From Streptomyces sp. NRRL S-87 (lineage in GTDB: Bacteria > Actinomycetota > Actinomycetes > Streptomycetales > Streptomycetaceae), in NCBI RefSeq assembly GCF_000719335.1, contig NZ_JOGB01000018.1, positions 1 to 64,000 on the forward strand: DNA of 64,000 nt. The letters are read 5' to 3'. Below are positions 43,276 to 53,296 of this stretch, piece by piece. The translations under genes were made by a program, and so were the position numbers. The notes under the pieces are model-generated. The model saw nothing but the letters and a program-made list of their open reading frames with translations, was not told where the DNA came from and ran no database searches. Position 1 is the stretch's first letter. Each line of letters opens with the position of its first letter.

Positions 43276-43734
43276 TCAGTTGTCGTGTGCGCCGCTGCCG
43301 CGGGTTTCGGCGAGGGCGCGCAGGGCCCGGGCGTCCGCGACGGCCTTCGCCCTGGCGACGCCGGGCTGGATGCCGAGGGCGGCCAGGCTCGTGCCGTCGT
43401 TGAGGTCGAGGAACACCCAGGGGTCGCCCGGACGGAGGTTGACCCGCAGGATCTGGGCCCACTCCAGCCGCCGCTTGCTGGTGAGGTTGACGACGGTGAC
43501 CCCGTCCTCGTCCGCGACCACCTTGGGCCGGCTGAGCAGCACGAGCACCGAGCTGAGCAGGACTGCGGTGAGGACGAAGCTGAGCCGCTCGCCGGTGCTG
43601 AGCCGGTCCAGCAGCACGGCGATGGCCGTGATGGTGGCGAACACGCCCGCCCCGGCGGCGAGCAGCACGATCCGGGTACGGGTGGGCCGGAAGGTGACGG
43701 GCAGGGCGGGGGTGGCGGGAGCGTCGGTGGACAT
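43276..43734 (-). CDS. PH-domain membrane protein
   Basis: The product has 152 residues. Two membrane segments (IVLLAAGAGVFATITAIAVL and LSFVLTAVLLSSVLVLLS) are followed by a small bacterial PH-like domain (PKVVADEDGVTVVNL, then WAQILRVNLRPGDPWVFLDL). Its ATG overlaps the hisG stop (TGATG), so it is translated as the last gene of the hisEG unit. Such a gene is commonly found after hisG in Streptomyces. Function unknown. Confidence 0.88.
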   Translation of the reverse strand: MSTDAPATPALPVTFRPTRTRIVLLAAGAGVFATITAIAVLLDRLSTGERLSFVLTAVLLSSVLVLLSRPKVVADEDGVTVVNLTSKRRLEWAQILRVNLRPGDPWVFLDLNDGTSLAALGIQPGVARAKAVADARALRALAETRGSGAHDN

Positions 43735-44582
43735 CAGAGGCGGCAGGCGTGGATCGAGGTGGTCAGGATCGCGCGGGCGCCGAGCTCGTACAGGTCGTCC
43801 ATGATGCGCTGGGCGTCCTTGGCGGGGACCATGGCGCGCACGGCGACCCAGCCCTCGTTGTGGAGCGGGGAGACGGTGGGCGACTCCAGGCCCGGGGTGA
43901 GGGCGACGGCGCGCTCCAGGAACTCGGCGCGGATGTCGTAGTCCATCATCACGTACGAGCGGGCGACCAGGACGCCCTGGAGGCGCCGCAGGAACTGCTG
44001 GACCTGCGGGTGGTCGGCGTCGGCGCCGTGCCGCCGGACGACCACGGCCTCGGACTTGAGGATCGGGTCGCCGATGACCTCCAGGCCGGCGTTGCGCAGG
44101 CTGGTGCCGGTCTCGACGACGTCGGCGATCACCTGGGCGACGCCGAGCTGGATGGCGGTCTCGACGGCCCCGTCGAGGTGGACGACGGAGGCGTCGATGC
44201 CCTGCTCGGCGAGGTGCTTGGCGACGATGCCCTCGTACGAGGTGGCGATCGTCATGCCCTGGAAGTCCTCCGGGCCCTTGGCGGTGCCGGGCTTGGTCGC
44301 GTACCGGAAGGTGGACCGGCCGAAGTTCAGCGGCAGGATCTCCTCGGCGCTGGCGCCGGAGTCCAGGAGCAGGTCGCGGCCGGTGATGCCGATGTCCAGC
44401 TTGCCGGAGGCGACGTAGATCGCGATGTCCTTCGGCCGGAGGTAGAAGAACTCGACCTCGTTCTCCGGGTCGACGGTGACGAGCTCCTTGGACTCCTTGC
44501 GCTGGCGGTAGCCGGCCTCATGGAGCATCTCCATCGCAGGTCCGGAGAGTGAACCCTTGTTGGGGACGGCGATGCGCAGCAT
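43734..44582 (-). CDS. hisG: ATP phosphoribosyltransferase
   Basis: The product has 282 residues, the long HisG form with a C-terminal ACT-like regulatory domain. Motifs include LRIAVPNKGSLSGPAMEML at the start, ITGRDLLLDSG, FRYATKPGT and the PRPP loop region VVETGTSLRNAGL. It catalyses the first, histidine-feedback-regulated step of histidine biosynthesis. ATG 44582 has AAGGAAC upstream. It is paired with hisE, whose product works on the next intermediate, 75 bp upstream. Confidence 0.97.
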   Translation of the reverse strand: MLRIAVPNKGSLSGPAMEMLHEAGYRQRKESKELVTVDPENEVEFFYLRPKDIAIYVASGKLDIGITGRDLLLDSGASAEEILPLNFGRSTFRYATKPGTAKGPEDFQGMTIATSYEGIVAKHLAEQGIDASVVHLDGAVETAIQLGVAQVIADVVETGTSLRNAGLEVIGDPILKSEAVVVRRHGADADHPQVQQFLRRLQGVLVARSYVMMDYDIRAEFLERAVALTPGLESPTVSPLHNEGWVAVRAMVPAKDAQRIMDDLYELGARAILTTSIHACRL

Positions 44583-44657
44583 GGGGCGGTTCCTTTGTTC
44601 GCGTGGAGAAATGCGCTGTGCGGAGCGGACTGGGGCGGGCCGGTCGTCGGTGGCCGG

Positions 44658-44930
44658 TCAGAGGTGCTTGTAGACCTCGTCGAGCGAGATCCCGCGCGCG
44701 ACCATCATCACCTGGACGTGGTACAGCAGCTGGGAGATCTCCTCGGCGGCGGCTTCCTTGCCCTCGTACTCGGCGGCCATCCAGACCTCGGCGGCCTCCT
44801 CGACGACCTTCTTGCCGATGGCATGCACTCCCTTGCCCACGAGCTCGGCGGTGCGGGAGGTGCTGGGGTCGCCGGTGGCGGCCTTGTGCTGGAGCTCGGC
44901 GAAGAGCTCTTCGAAGGTTTTGTTCGCCAT
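44658..44930 (-). CDS. hisE: Phosphoribosyl-ATP pyrophosphatase
   Basis: The product has 90 residues with a MazG-like all-alpha fold: [17 protein letters not shown], then the metal-binding [20 protein letters not shown] and the EEISQLLYH motif. It hydrolyses phosphoribosyl-ATP in the second step of histidine synthesis. It is monofunctional here (no HisI part). ATG 44930 has AAGGA 4 nt upstream. It follows ribH by 109 bp on the same strand, so it may share the riboflavin transcript or have its own promoter. Confidence 0.96.
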   Translation of the reverse strand: MANKTFEELFAELQHKAATGDPSTSRTAELVGKGVHAIGKKVVEEAAEVWMAAEYEGKEAAAEEISQLLYHVQVMMVARGISLDEVYKHL

Positions 44931-45039
44931 GATGTCCTTAGAGTACGGGTTCACCCGGGCGCCGCAGCGCCAGGGTTCACTCCTTGGACAGGCACCGGGG
45001 GTCTCCCGGCGCCGGGTCCGTTCCTCCGCGCGAGGGGTC

Positions 45040-45525
45040 CTAGCGCCAGGGCTCGCTGACGGTGCGCAGGGTCATGGCGGTGGCGACCGCGGCGGTGACC
45101 GCTTCGTGTCCCTTGTCCTCGTTCGAGCCCTCCAGGCCCGCACGGTCCAGCGCCTGCTCCTCGTTGTCGCAGGTCAGTACGCCGAAACCGACGGGGACGC
45201 CGGTGTCGATCGACACCTGGACCAGGCCCTGGGTGACGCCCTGGCAGACGTAGTCGAAGTGCGGGGTGCCGCCGCGGATGACGACGCCGAGGGCGACGAC
45301 GGCGTCGTACCCGCGCCCGGCGAGGACCTTCGCGACGACCGGGAGCTCGAAGCTACCGGGGACCCGCAGCACCGTGGGCTCGTCGATGCCGAGCTCGTGC
45401 AGGGCGCGCAGGGCCCCGTCCACGAGGCCGTCCATGATCTTCTCGTGCCACTGCGCCGCGATCACCGCGACCCGCAGGTCTCCGCAGTTCTTCACGCTCA
45501 GTTCGGGTGCGCCCTTGCCGCTCAC
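45040..45525 (-). CDS. ribH: 6,7-dimethyl-8-ribityllumazine synthase
   Basis: The product has 161 residues. Lumazine synthase motifs are [25 protein letters not shown] with the conserved histidine, and [17 protein letters not shown]. It condenses 3,4-dihydroxy-2-butanone 4-phosphate with the ribityl-diaminopyrimidine, giving the substrate of riboflavin synthase. It usually assembles into pentamers or icosahedra. GTG start with AGGAG close upstream. A 102-bp spacer containing CTGGTG repeats separates it from ribBA. Confidence 0.96.
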   Translation of the reverse strand: MSGKGAPELSVKNCGDLRVAVIAAQWHEKIMDGLVDGALRALHELGIDEPTVLRVPGSFELPVVAKVLAGRGYDAVVALGVVIRGGTPHFDYVCQGVTQGLVQVSIDTGVPVGFGVLTCDNEEQALDRAGLEGSNEDKGHEAVTAAVATAMTLRTVSEPWR

Positions 45526-45627
45526 GACTCTCCTCGATCGGTTCTCTGGTGCTGGTGCGGTGCTTCTCTGCTGGTGCTGGTGCTGGTGCTGCCGGTGGTG
45601 CGGGGTGGAACTCGAATGGTGCGGGTG

Positions 45628-46929
45628 TCACTGGTTGGCGCACGTGGACACGGCGGCCACCGAGTCCAGCCAGGGCAGGTCGTGCCCCATGCGGTCGCGC
45701 TTGGTGCGCAGGTACCGCAGGTTGTGCTCGCCGGCCTCGACGGGCATCGGCTCGCGGCCGGTGACCTCGATGCCGTGCCGGACGAGCGCGGCCGACTTCT
45801 CCGGGTTGTTGGTCAGCAGGCGGACGCCGCGCACGCCGAGGTCGGCGAGCATCTGGGCGCCGGCGCCGTAGTCCCGGGCGTCGGCGGGCAGGCCGAGCTC
45901 CAGGTTGGCGTCGAGGGTGTCGCGGCCGCGCTCCTGGAGCTCGTACGCGCGCAGCTTGGACAGCAGTCCGATGCCGCGGCCCTCGTGGCCGCGCAGGTAG
46001 ACCACCACGCCCCGGCCCTCCTTGGTGATCCGCTCCATGGAGGCGTGCAGCTGGGGGCCGCAGTCGCAGCGCTGGGAGGCGAAGATGTCGCCGGTCAGGC
46101 ACTCGGAGTGGAGGCGGACCAGGACGTCCTCGCCGTCGCCGATGTCGCCGTGGACGAGGGCGACGTGCTCGACGCCGTCGACCGTGGAGCGGTAGCCGTA
46201 CGCGGTGAACTCGCCGAACGCGGTGGGCAGGCTGACCTCGGCCTCGCGGCGCACGGTGGGCTCGGCGGAGCGGCGGTAGGCGATCAGGTCCTCGATGGAG
46301 ATGATCGTCAGACCGTGCTTGCGGGCGAACGGGATCAGCTCGGGCAGCCGCAGCATGACGCCGTCCTCGCCCGCGATCTCGACGATGGCGCCGGCCGGGC
46401 GCAGGCCCGCGAGCCGGGCCAGGTCGACGGCGGCCTCGGTGTGGCCGTTGCGGACCAGGACGCCGCCGGGCTTGGCGCGCAGCGGGAAGATGTGGCCGGG
46501 GCGGACGAAGTCCTCGGCGGTGCTGGAGCCGGCGGCCAGCAGCTGGAGCGTGGTGGCGCGGTCGGCGGCCGAGATTCCGGTGCTCACGCCGTGCGCGGCG
46601 GTGGCGTCCACGGAGACGGTGAAGGCGGTCTGCATCGACTCGGTGTTGTTCTGGACCATCTGCGGCAGTTCGAGCCGGTCGAGCTCGTCGCCCTCCATGG
46701 GCGCGCAGATCAGGCCGCGGCACTCGCTCATCATGAAGGCGACGATCTCGGGGGTGGCCTTCTCGGCGGCGATGACGAGGTCGCCCTCGTTCTCGCGGTC
46801 CTCGTCGTCGACGACCACGACCGGGCGGCCCGCGGCGATGTCGCGGATCGCCTGCTCGACGGGGTCGAGGCGGAAGTACGCGTCGTCGTTGTCCGGGACG
46901 GGCGTGAGGGTGGGCTTGAGGGAGGTCAT
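45628..46929 (-). CDS. ribBA: Bifunctional DHBP synthase / GTP cyclohydrolase II
   Basis: The product has 433 residues. Residues 1-210 are the DHBP synthase domain with the acidic metal loop [11 protein letters not shown] and [13 protein letters not shown]. From 220 on comes GTP cyclohydrolase II with the zinc cysteines in [18 protein letters not shown] and the [10 protein letters not shown] loop. It supplies both precursors for lumazine formation. The ATG overlaps the ribM stop as ATGA. Confidence 0.97.
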   Translation of the reverse strand: MTSLKPTLTPVPDNDDAYFRLDPVEQAIRDIAAGRPVVVVDDEDRENEGDLVIAAEKATPEIVAFMMSECRGLICAPMEGDELDRLELPQMVQNNTESMQTAFTVSVDATAAHGVSTGISAADRATTLQLLAAGSSTAEDFVRPGHIFPLRAKPGGVLVRNGHTEAAVDLARLAGLRPAGAIVEIAGEDGVMLRLPELIPFARKHGLTIISIEDLIAYRRSAEPTVRREAEVSLPTAFGEFTAYGYRSTVDGVEHVALVHGDIGDGEDVLVRLHSECLTGDIFASQRCDCGPQLHASMERITKEGRGVVVYLRGHEGRGIGLLSKLRAYELQERGRDTLDANLELGLPADARDYGAGAQMLADLGVRGVRLLTNNPEKSAALVRHGIEVTGREPMPVEAGEHNLRYLRTKRDRMGHDLPWLDSVAAVSTCANQ

Positions 46930-47582
46930 GCCGCCGCTCCTTCCAGGGCCGTGGCGGGGGTGGTGGTGCGCGAGCGCTGGTACCAGTCGTAGGCGCCCCA
47001 CAGGACGAGGGCTCCGTAGATCACGTAGACGAAGGCGGAGAAGGCGTAGCCGCTGGTGAAGGCGAGGGGGACGCCGACCGCGTCGACCAGCAGCCAGGCG
47101 AACCAGAACTCGACCATGCCCTTGGCCTGGGCGTACATCGCGACGATGGTGCCGACGAAGATGTACGCGTCCGGCAGCGGGTTCCAGGACATCCACGGGT
47201 AGAGCGTGAACAGGCCCGTGACCGCCAGGGTGCCGACGGCGGCGGCCGCCAGCAGCAGGCCGCGCTCCTTCCAGGTGGCGAAGCGGACGGCGAGCGAGCC
47301 GTCCTGCGCCTGCTGCCGGCCGCGGGTCCACTGCAGCCAGCCCCAGGCGGCCACGAGCATGACGACGACCTGCTTGCCGGCGCTGCCCGAGAGGTGGCCG
47401 GCCGCGAAGGCGGTGAAGAGGATCGCGCCGGAGAGGAACTGGGTCGGCCAGGTCCATATGGAGCGGCGCCAGCCGAGGGCGAGGGCGATCAGGCCCATCG
47501 TGTTGCCGATCATGTCGGACCACTTGATGGGCTTGCCGAAGGCAGTGAAGGCTTCGGAGTTCAGCCAGGTCAGGGCGCTCAC
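46926..47582 (-). CDS. ribM: PnuC-family riboflavin transporter RibM
   Basis: The product has 218 residues with about seven membrane helices and the PnuC-type stretch [21 protein letters not shown] PnuC-like protein inside a riboflavin operon under FMN riboswitch control is the hallmark of RibM, a riboflavin/flavin-analogue uptake facilitator characterised in actinobacteria. GTG start and stop overlap with ribE and ribBA respectively, so it is tightly coupled. A nicotinamide riboside role is less likely given the context. Confidence 0.88.
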   Translation of the reverse strand: MSALTWLNSEAFTAFGKPIKWSDMIGNTMGLIALALGWRRSIWTWPTQFLSGAILFTAFAAGHLSGSAGKQVVVMLVAAWGWLQWTRGRQQAQDGSLAVRFATWKERGLLLAAAAVGTLAVTGLFTLYPWMSWNPLPDAYIFVGTIVAMYAQAKGMVEFWFAWLLVDAVGVPLAFTSGYAFSAFVYVIYGALVLWGAYDWYQRSRTTTPATALEGAAA

Positions 47583-48205
47583 CGCCCGTCCTCCTTCGCC
47601 GCGTGCAGCGGGTCCACGCCGGCGGCGAGCAGCCGCTCCACGTACTTCGCCAGGACGTCGACCTCGAGGTTGACCGGGTCGCCGGGCTGCTTGATGCCCA
47701 GGGTGGTCAGCGCGAGGGTGGTGGGGATGAGGCTGATCGTGAAGTAGTCGGCGGCGGCCTCGACGACCGTGAGGCTGACGCCGTCGACGGTGATCGAGCC
47801 CTTCTCCACCACGTACCGGGACAGCTCCGCCGGCAGGGAGACCTTGACGATCTCCCAGTGCTCGGAGGGGGTGCGCGAGACGATCGTGCCGGTGCCGTCC
47901 ACGTGGCCCTGGACCAGGTGGCCGCCGAGGCGTCCGCCGAGGGCCATGGGGCGCTCCAGGTTGACCCGGGAGCCGGGGGCGAGGGCGCCGAGGCTGGACC
48001 GCTTGAGGGTCTCCTGCATCACGTCGGCCGTGAACTCGCCGTTCTCGGTCTCCACGACGGTCAGGCACACGCCGTTGACCGCGATGGAGTCGCCGTGCTT
48101 GGCGCCCTCGGTGACGAGGGGGCCGCGCAGGCGGAAGCGGGAGGCGTCCGGGAGCTGCTCGACGGCGGCGACCTCGCCCAGTTCTTCGACGATTCCGGTG
48201 AACAC
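47579..48205 (-). CDS. ribE: Riboflavin synthase alpha chain
   Basis: The product has 208 residues built of two lumazine-binding repeats: [10 protein letters not shown] and [12 protein letters not shown] in the first, [12 protein letters not shown] and [12 protein letters not shown] in the second. It dismutates two lumazine molecules to riboflavin. In some actinobacterial literature this gene is called ribB. The GTG start directly follows the ribD stop (TGAGTG), with AAGGAG 6 nt upstream. Confidence 0.96.
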   Translation of the reverse strand: MFTGIVEELGEVAAVEQLPDASRFRLRGPLVTEGAKHGDSIAVNGVCLTVVETENGEFTADVMQETLKRSSLGALAPGSRVNLERPMALGGRLGGHLVQGHVDGTGTIVSRTPSEHWEIVKVSLPAELSRYVVEKGSITVDGVSLTVVEAAADYFTISLIPTTLALTTLGIKQPGDPVNLEVDVLAKYVERLLAAGVDPLHAAKEDGR

Positions 48206-49300
48206 TCAGTGCTCCTTGGGGGCGGTGGTGGGTACGGCGGTGATGCGGAGATCGGTGCCGACGCGGACGGCCTCGGTGATGTCGAGGCGGACCGCGCCGG
48301 CGATGTTCGTGATGCCGGCGTCGCCGAGGGCGGCCGGGCCCGCGCCGAGCAGGGCGGGGGCGAGGTAGCCGACGACGCGGTCGACGGCGCCGGCCTCGAG
48401 GAAGGCGCCCGCGAGGGTGGGGCCGCCTTCCAGGAAGAGGGCGCGCACACCGCGGGCGTACAGCCGGGCGAGCAGGTCGTGGACGCCGATGCGGCCGTCG
48501 TGCAGCGGCAGGCGCAGCAGGTCTACGCCGGGCAGGTGCCGGGTGTCGGCGTCCGCGCCGACCACCAGCAGGGTGGGGGCCGCGTCGTCGAGGACGCGGG
48601 CGGTCGGCAGGATGCCGGCGCGGGTGTCCACGGCGATGCGCAGCGGCTGGGTGGCGCCCTCGACGCCGCGGACGGCCAGGTGCGGGTCGTCGGCGCGCAG
48701 GGTGCCGGCGCCGACCAGGACGGCGTCGCTCTCGGCGCGCAGCCGGTGGACGTCGGCGCGGGACTCGGGGCAGGTGATCCAGCGGCTGGAGCCGTCCGCG
48801 GCGGCGCTGCGGCCGTCGAGGGTGGCGGCGTACTTCCAGGTGACGTGCGGGCGGCCCAGCCGTACGGCGGTCAGCCAGGCGGTGTTGCCGGCCTCGGCCT
48901 CGTCGGCGAGCAGTCCGCCCGAGGCCTCGACGCCGGCCGCGCGCAGGGTGGCGGCACCGCCGGTGGCCTGCGGGTTCGGGTCGCCGACGGCATAGTGGAC
49001 GCGGGCGACACCGGCCTCGATCAGGGCCTGCGCGCACGGGCCGGTGCGGCCGGTGTGGTTGCAGGGCTCGAGGGTGACGTACGCGGTGCCGCCGCGGGCC
49101 GCTTCGCCGGCCGCGCGCAGGGCGTGGACCTCGGCGTGCGGTCCGCCGGCGCGCTGGTGCCAGCCCTCGCCGACCACAGCGCCCGACGCGTCGGTGATCA
49201 CGCAACCGACGACCGGGTTGGGGCTGGTGGAGCCGAGACCACGGGCGGCGAGCGCGATGGCGCGGCGCATCGCCTGCGTGTCGGCGGTGGTGGTGGCCAC
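48206..49300 (-). CDS. ribD: Bifunctional deaminase/reductase RibD
   Basis: The product has 364 residues. The N-terminal deaminase has the zinc motifs HAEVHAL and EPCNHTGRTGPC. The C-terminal reductase begins near 150 (RPHVTWKYAATLDGRSAAAD) and includes FLEGGPTLAGAFLEAG. It converts the first diaminopyrimidine intermediate in two steps. GTG 49300 has AGGAGG with a 6-nt spacer. It is the first gene of the rib operon, about 200 nt downstream of the FMN aptamer. Confidence 0.95.
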   Translation of the reverse strand: MATTTADTQAMRRAIALAARGLGSTSPNPVVGCVITDASGAVVGEGWHQRAGGPHAEVHALRAAGEAARGGTAYVTLEPCNHTGRTGPCAQALIEAGVARVHYAVGDPNPQATGGAATLRAAGVEASGGLLADEAEAGNTAWLTAVRLGRPHVTWKYAATLDGRSAAADGSSRWITCPESRADVHRLRAESDAVLVGAGTLRADDPHLAVRGVEGATQPLRIAVDTRAGILPTARVLDDAAPTLLVVGADADTRHLPGVDLLRLPLHDGRIGVHDLLARLYARGVRALFLEGGPTLAGAFLEAGAVDRVVGYLAPALLGAGPAALGDAGITNIAGAVRLDITEAVRVGTDLRITAVPTTAPKEH

Positions 49301-49450
49301 CCGGGTCCTCCTGCCTCTTCGGGCACGGACTCCGGGGCCTGTCGATGACGACAGAGGAGCGGGTCGCAGCTCACGGGGGACGCCGATGCCGGACCCGGCC
49401 GTGGAACGGCTCGGGCCGACGGTTCCGCCGGTGGTGCGTACGGATACTGC

Positions 49451-49482
49451 GTACGCCCGGGAAACCGCCGAAGGCGGCGTAC
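49451..49482 (-). terminator. Hairpin downstream of the FMN aptamer (possible expression platform)
   Basis: CCGCC-gaa-GGCGG at 49465-49477, followed by TTTCCC on the minus strand, is nested in a GTACGCC/GGCGTAC stem (49451-49457 with 49476-49482). It begins about 25 nt after the aptamer and could be the regulated terminator. Confidence 0.5.
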
Positions 49483-49502
49483 CGTGACTGGCCCGCCGCG
49501 CA

Positions 49503-49622
49503 CTGCCTCCCATCCGGACTTTAACCGTCGGTCCAGGAATTTCACCTGGTCAACCGGCCGCTGGATGCGGTCGGGTCGCGGACTGTAACCGCCGGTTCGG
49601 AATTGCACCGACCCCGGAGTGC
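49503..49622 (-). ncRNA. FMN riboswitch (RFN element)
   Basis: Read on the minus strand, the element has all the diagnostic pieces: GGGGTCGGTGCAATTCCGAA, CCGGCGGTTACAGTCCGCGA, GGTTGACCAGGTGAAATTCC and CGACGGTTAAAGTCCGGATG. It binds FMN and turns down the downstream rib operon when flavin is plentiful. It lies 200 nt upstream of ribD. TAGTAC at 49633-49638 just upstream could be the -10 box, but no good -35 is visible. Confidence 0.95.
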
Positions 49623-49745
49623 GCTGCTTCTGGTACTAGGGCCAGTGTGCCACGCCCGATCTCCGGGCACGCACGGACCTGACTGTGGCCTGGCTCACTC
49701 TCCAGCGTCTCTTGAGCCGCCTGCGCCACCACCCCCTCCCGCAGA

Positions 49746-49787
49746 TGGTCCAGACCTATTGACGAGGTGGTCTAGTCCTCTTAATGT
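49746..49787 (+). promoter_or_regulatory. Chitinase promoter with 12-bp direct repeats
   Basis: TTGACG (49759-49764), 17-nt spacer and TAATGT (49782-49787) make a near-consensus promoter. TGGTCCAGACCT (49746-49757) and TGGTCTAGTCCT (49768-49779) are the direct repeats known from Streptomyces chitinase promoters, related to the DasR site TGGTCTAGACCA. One lies just upstream of -35 and one inside the spacer. They mediate chitin induction and glucose repression in characterised cases. The leader would be about 125 nt. Confidence 0.85.
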
Positions 49788-49920
49788 CCTCTTCACATTC
49801 CCCGGGAGACAGCCCGTCAGATGTGCGCACATCACGGGTCACCACGCGCCACCCCTCTGCACGTCGTGTTCCGTCCATCCGTTGTGCACCGCCTACCTCC
49901 CTTCCCCAGGAGGCATCACG

Positions 49921-52344
49921 ATGCTGTCCCCCACGCGTTCGAGAGCGGCGCTGATGGCCGCGGGAGCCGCCGTCGCGGGCCTGCTCGTCAGCACCCTCTC
50001 CACCGGCGTCTCGCACGCCGCGGACAACGAGGCCTGTCGTCCCGACGGGCTCTACAAGACCCCTGGCGTCGACGTCCCGTACTGCTCCGTCTACGACACC
50101 GACGGCCGCGAGAAGATGGGCGCCGACCACCAGCGCCGCGTCATCGGCTACTTCACCGGCTGGCGCACCGGCAAGGACGGCACCCCCGCCTACCTCGCGT
50201 CGAACATCCCGTGGTCCAAGGTCACGCACCTCAACTACGCCTTCGCCCACGTGGGCGGCGACAACAAGATCTCGGTCGGCGCCGACGGCCCGAACAACGC
50301 GGCGACCGGCATGAGCTGGCCGGGCGTGGCGGGGGCCGAGATGGACCCCACGCTCCCCTACAAGGGCCACTTCAACCTGCTGACGAAGTTCAAGAAGCAG
50401 TACCCGAACGTCAAGACGCTCATCTCGGTGGGCGGTTGGGCCGAGACCGGCGGCTACTTCGGCGACGACGGCAACCGCGTCGGCTCCGGCGGCTTCTACT
50501 CGATGGCCACCAACGCCGACGGCTCGGTCAACCAGGCCGGCATCAGCACCTTCGCGGACTCGGCCGTCGACTTCGTCCGGAAGTACGGGTTCAACGGCGT
50601 CGACATCGACTACGAGTACCCGACGACGATGAAGGACGCGGGCAACCCCCTCGACTGGTCGCTGGCCAACGGCCGCCGCGCCGGCCTGGTCAAGGGCTAC
50701 GCCGCCCTGATGAAGACGCTGCGCGAGAAGCTCGACGCGGCGGGCGCCGCCGACGGCAGGCACTACCTGCTCTCGGTCGCCGCCCCCTCCTCCGGCTACC
50801 TGCTGCGGGGCATGGAGACGTTCCAGATGCAGAAGTACCTGGACTACGTCAACATCATGTCCTACGACCTGCACGGCGCCTGGAACGAGTACGTCGGGCC
50901 CAACGCCTCGCTCTTCGACGACGGCAAGGACGGCGAACTGGCCGCCGCAGGCGTGTACTCCACCTCCCAGTACGGCGGTATCGGCTACCTGAACACCGAC
51001 TGGGCGTACCACTACTTCCGCGGGTCCATGCCGGCCGGCCGCATCAACATCGGCCTGCCGTACTACACCCGCGGCTTCAAGAACGTCACCGGTGGCACCA
51101 ACGGCCTGTGGGGCAGGGCCCCGGCGACGACCTGCCCGGCGGGCGCGGGGCTGACCAAGTGCGGCGACGGCGCGGTCGGCATCGACAACCTGTGGCACGA
51201 CCTCGACACCAACGGCGTCGAGGCGCCGGCCGGTTCGAACCCGATGTGGCACGCCAAGAACCTGGAGAAGGGCGTCGTCGGCGACTACGTCACCAAGTAC
51301 GGCTTCCCGGCGAACACCACCCTGACGGGCACGTACGTCCGCAACTACGACGCCACCCTGGTGGCCCCGTGGCTGTGGAACGCGCAGAAGAAGGTGTTCC
51401 TGTCCACCGAGGACGAGCAGTCGGTGAAGGCCAAGGCCGACTACGTGGCCGACAAGGGCATCGGCGGCACCATGGTCTGGGAGCTCGCGGGCGACTACGC
51501 CTGGAACGCGGCCAAGGGCCAGTACGAGCCCGGCGACACCCTCACCACGGCGATGTACGACCGCTTCAAGGCCGCCACCCCGTACGGGGCCAGGCGCGCC
51601 ACCACCGCGCCGCCGACCGAGGCGATCAAGGTGGACGCGGAGTTCGGGCAGTTCCCGCTCGGCGACTCGAACTACCCGATCAGCCCCAAGCTGAAGATCA
51701 CCAACAACACCACGGCCACCCTGCCGGGGGGCACGGAGTTCCAGTTCGACTACTCCTCCTCGGCGCCGAGCAACGCCAAGGACCAGTCCGGCTGGGGCAC
51801 GACCGTGATCCGCAGCGACCACACGGGCACCAACGTGGGCGGGCTCAAGGGCGACTACAACCGGGTCTCGCTGAAGCTGCCGAGCTGGCAGTCGCTGGCC
51901 CCGGGCGCCTCGGTGGAGCTCGACTTCGTCTACTACCTGCCGACCTCGACCCCGTCGAACTGGACGGTGACGTTCGGCGGCAAGACGTACGGCATCGCGC
52001 AGGACCTGGCGCGCGGCACGACGGTGGTCGAGCCGGGCTCGGGCGGCACGACGGGCGGCACGACGGGCGGGACCACGGGCGGCACGACCGGCGGGACCAC
52101 CGGCGGCACGACGGGCGGCACGACCGGCGGGACCACCGGCGGCACGACGGGTGGGACCACCGGCGGCACGACCGGCGGCGGGGGCACCTGCGCCAATCCG
52201 GCCTACGTCGCGGGCAACGTCTACAACGGCGGCTCGCTCGTCTCCCACAAGGGCCGCAACTGGAAGGCCAAGTGGTGGACGCAGAACGAGGAGCCCGGCA
52301 CCACCGGCCAGTGGGGCGTCTGGGAGGACCTCGGCGCCTGCTGA
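49921..52344 (+). CDS. Secreted GH18 chitinase with C-terminal chitin-binding module
   Basis: The product has 807 residues. A Sec signal peptide (to about residue 34, cleavage after SHA-A) precedes the GH18 barrel with [20 protein letters not shown] and the catalytic DxDxE: D228, D230, E232 in [11 protein letters not shown]. After it (about 560-700) comes a beta-sandwich domain like those of ChiC-type chitinases, then a long Gly-Gly-Thr-Thr repeat linker and a CBM5/12 module ([20 protein letters not shown] and [20 protein letters not shown]). It degrades chitin outside the cell. AGGAGG sits 7 nt before the ATG. It has its own chitin-regulated promoter and terminator. Confidence 0.97.
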   Translation: MLSPTRSRAALMAAGAAVAGLLVSTLSTGVSHAADNEACRPDGLYKTPGVDVPYCSVYDTDGREKMGADHQRRVIGYFTGWRTGKDGTPAYLASNIPWSKVTHLNYAFAHVGGDNKISVGADGPNNAATGMSWPGVAGAEMDPTLPYKGHFNLLTKFKKQYPNVKTLISVGGWAETGGYFGDDGNRVGSGGFYSMATNADGSVNQAGISTFADSAVDFVRKYGFNGVDIDYEYPTTMKDAGNPLDWSLANGRRAGLVKGYAALMKTLREKLDAAGAADGRHYLLSVAAPSSGYLLRGMETFQMQKYLDYVNIMSYDLHGAWNEYVGPNASLFDDGKDGELAAAGVYSTSQYGGIGYLNTDWAYHYFRGSMPAGRINIGLPYYTRGFKNVTGGTNGLWGRAPATTCPAGAGLTKCGDGAVGIDNLWHDLDTNGVEAPAGSNPMWHAKNLEKGVVGDYVTKYGFPANTTLTGTYVRNYDATLVAPWLWNAQKKVFLSTEDEQSVKAKADYVADKGIGGTMVWELAGDYAWNAAKGQYEPGDTLTTAMYDRFKAATPYGARRATTAPPTEAIKVDAEFGQFPLGDSNYPISPKLKITNNTTATLPGGTEFQFDYSSSAPSNAKDQSGWGTTVIRSDHTGTNVGGLKGDYNRVSLKLPSWQSLAPGASVELDFVYYLPTSTPSNWTVTFGGKTYGIAQDLARGTTVVEPGSGGTTGGTTGGTTGGTTGGTTGGTTGGTTGGTTGGTTGGTTGGTTGGGGTCANPAYVAGNVYNGGSLVSHKGRNWKAKWWTQNEEPGTTGQWGVWEDLGAC
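52047..52184 (+). repeat. In-frame Gly/Thr linker repeats of the chitinase
   Basis: About eleven 12-bp units of the type GGCACGACGGGC/GGGACCACCGGC encode a (Gly-Thr-Thr-Gly)n linker between the catalytic part and the chitin-binding module. Copy number is likely to vary between strains. Confidence 0.9.
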
Positions 52345-52376
52345 GGGGCGGGTGAAGGTCCCGCGAGGAGCGGACG

Positions 52377-52409
52377 GAGGGCCCGGCGGCCGCACGCTGC
52401 CGGGCCCTC
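52377..52409 (+). terminator. Chitinase terminator
   Basis: A perfect 11-bp stem (52377-52387 with 52399-52409) lies 32 nt after the stop, followed by CCCCGTCTTTC. Confidence 0.85.
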
Positions 52410-52509
52410 CCCCGTCTTTCACCCGCTCCACCCGCGTCGCACGTCACGTTTCCGCCGCCCGTCCGGTCCCGTGTACGGAAGACCCACCGTACGGAAGGAC
52501 ACCGGCACC

Positions 52510-53277
52510 ATGAGCACCATCCTCGTCACCGGCGGCACCGGCACCCTCGGCACGCTCGTCACCGCACGGCTGCGGGCCCGGGGCCACGACGTCCGCGTCC
52601 TCAGCCGCCACTCCCCCGAGTACCCCGTCGACCTGGTGGCCGGCACCGGCCTGGACGCCGCGATGGCCGGAGCGGACACGGTGGTGCACTGCGCGAGCGC
52701 CACGCGCAGCGCCGGCAAGGGCGACGAGGAGGCGGCCCGGAACCTGGTGGCGGCCGCCCGCCGGGCCGGCCTCGGGCACCTCGTCTACATCTCCATCGTG
52801 GGCGTGGACGCCGTCCCGTTCCCCTACTACCGGCGCAAGCTCGCGGTCGAGCGGATCCTGACGGAGTCCGGCCTCGGCGTGACGGTCCTGCGCACCACCC
52901 AGTTCCACGACCTCGTCAAGATGGCCGCCGAGGCCCTCGGGAAGCTGCCCGTGGTCCTCGTGCCGAAGGGGATCCCGGTCCAGCCCGTCGCCACCGGGGA
53001 CGTGGCCGCCCGGCTCGCGGAGCTCGCCGAGGGCTCACCGGCCGGCCGGGCCCCCGACTTCGGCGGGCCCGAGACCCGCACGCTCGACGCGTGGCTGCGG
53101 GCGTACTACGCGGGTCTCGGCAAGCGGCGCGCCGTGGTGCCCGTACCGCTCTTCGGGCGGGCGTACGCGGCCTTCCGGCGCGGCGGGATCACGGCACCCG
53201 AGCACTCCGACGGCACCGGCACCTTCGCCGCGTACGTCGCCGCCCTCGCCTCCGGCACCCGTCCCGAGCCCTCGTAG
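52510..53277 (+). CDS. NmrA/atypical SDR-family NAD(P)-binding protein
   Basis: The product has 255 residues. The Rossmann motif VTGGTGTLGTLVTARLRARG is at the N-terminus (GGxGxxG), then VVHCASATRSAGKGDEEAAR and HLVYISIVGVD. The YxxxK-type catalytic pair is replaced by YYRRK, so it is more likely an NAD(P)-binding sensor or atypical reductase than a classical dehydrogenase. ATG 52510 has AAGGACA 8-9 nt upstream. It converges with the ROK regulator gene. Confidence 0.87.
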   Translation: MSTILVTGGTGTLGTLVTARLRARGHDVRVLSRHSPEYPVDLVAGTGLDAAMAGADTVVHCASATRSAGKGDEEAARNLVAAARRAGLGHLVYISIVGVDAVPFPYYRRKLAVERILTESGLGVTVLRTTQFHDLVKMAAEALGKLPVVLVPKGIPVQPVATGDVAARLAELAEGSPAGRAPDFGGPETRTLDAWLRAYYAGLGKRRAVVPVPLFGRAYAAFRRGGITAPEHSDGTGTFAAYVAALASGTRPEPS

Positions 53278-53296
53278 CCCCCGCCGGCGGTACGGC

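Noticed and set aside
52047..52184. Regularly spaced repeats that could suggest a CRISPR array
   Set aside because: The repeats are contiguous 12-bp units without spacers, in frame within the chitinase, and encode a Gly/Thr linker.
49756..52431. 891-codon frame opposite the chitinase
   Set aside because: It is the complement of the chitinase gene with the valine/arginine/glycine-rich composition of an antisense shadow in GC-rich DNA.
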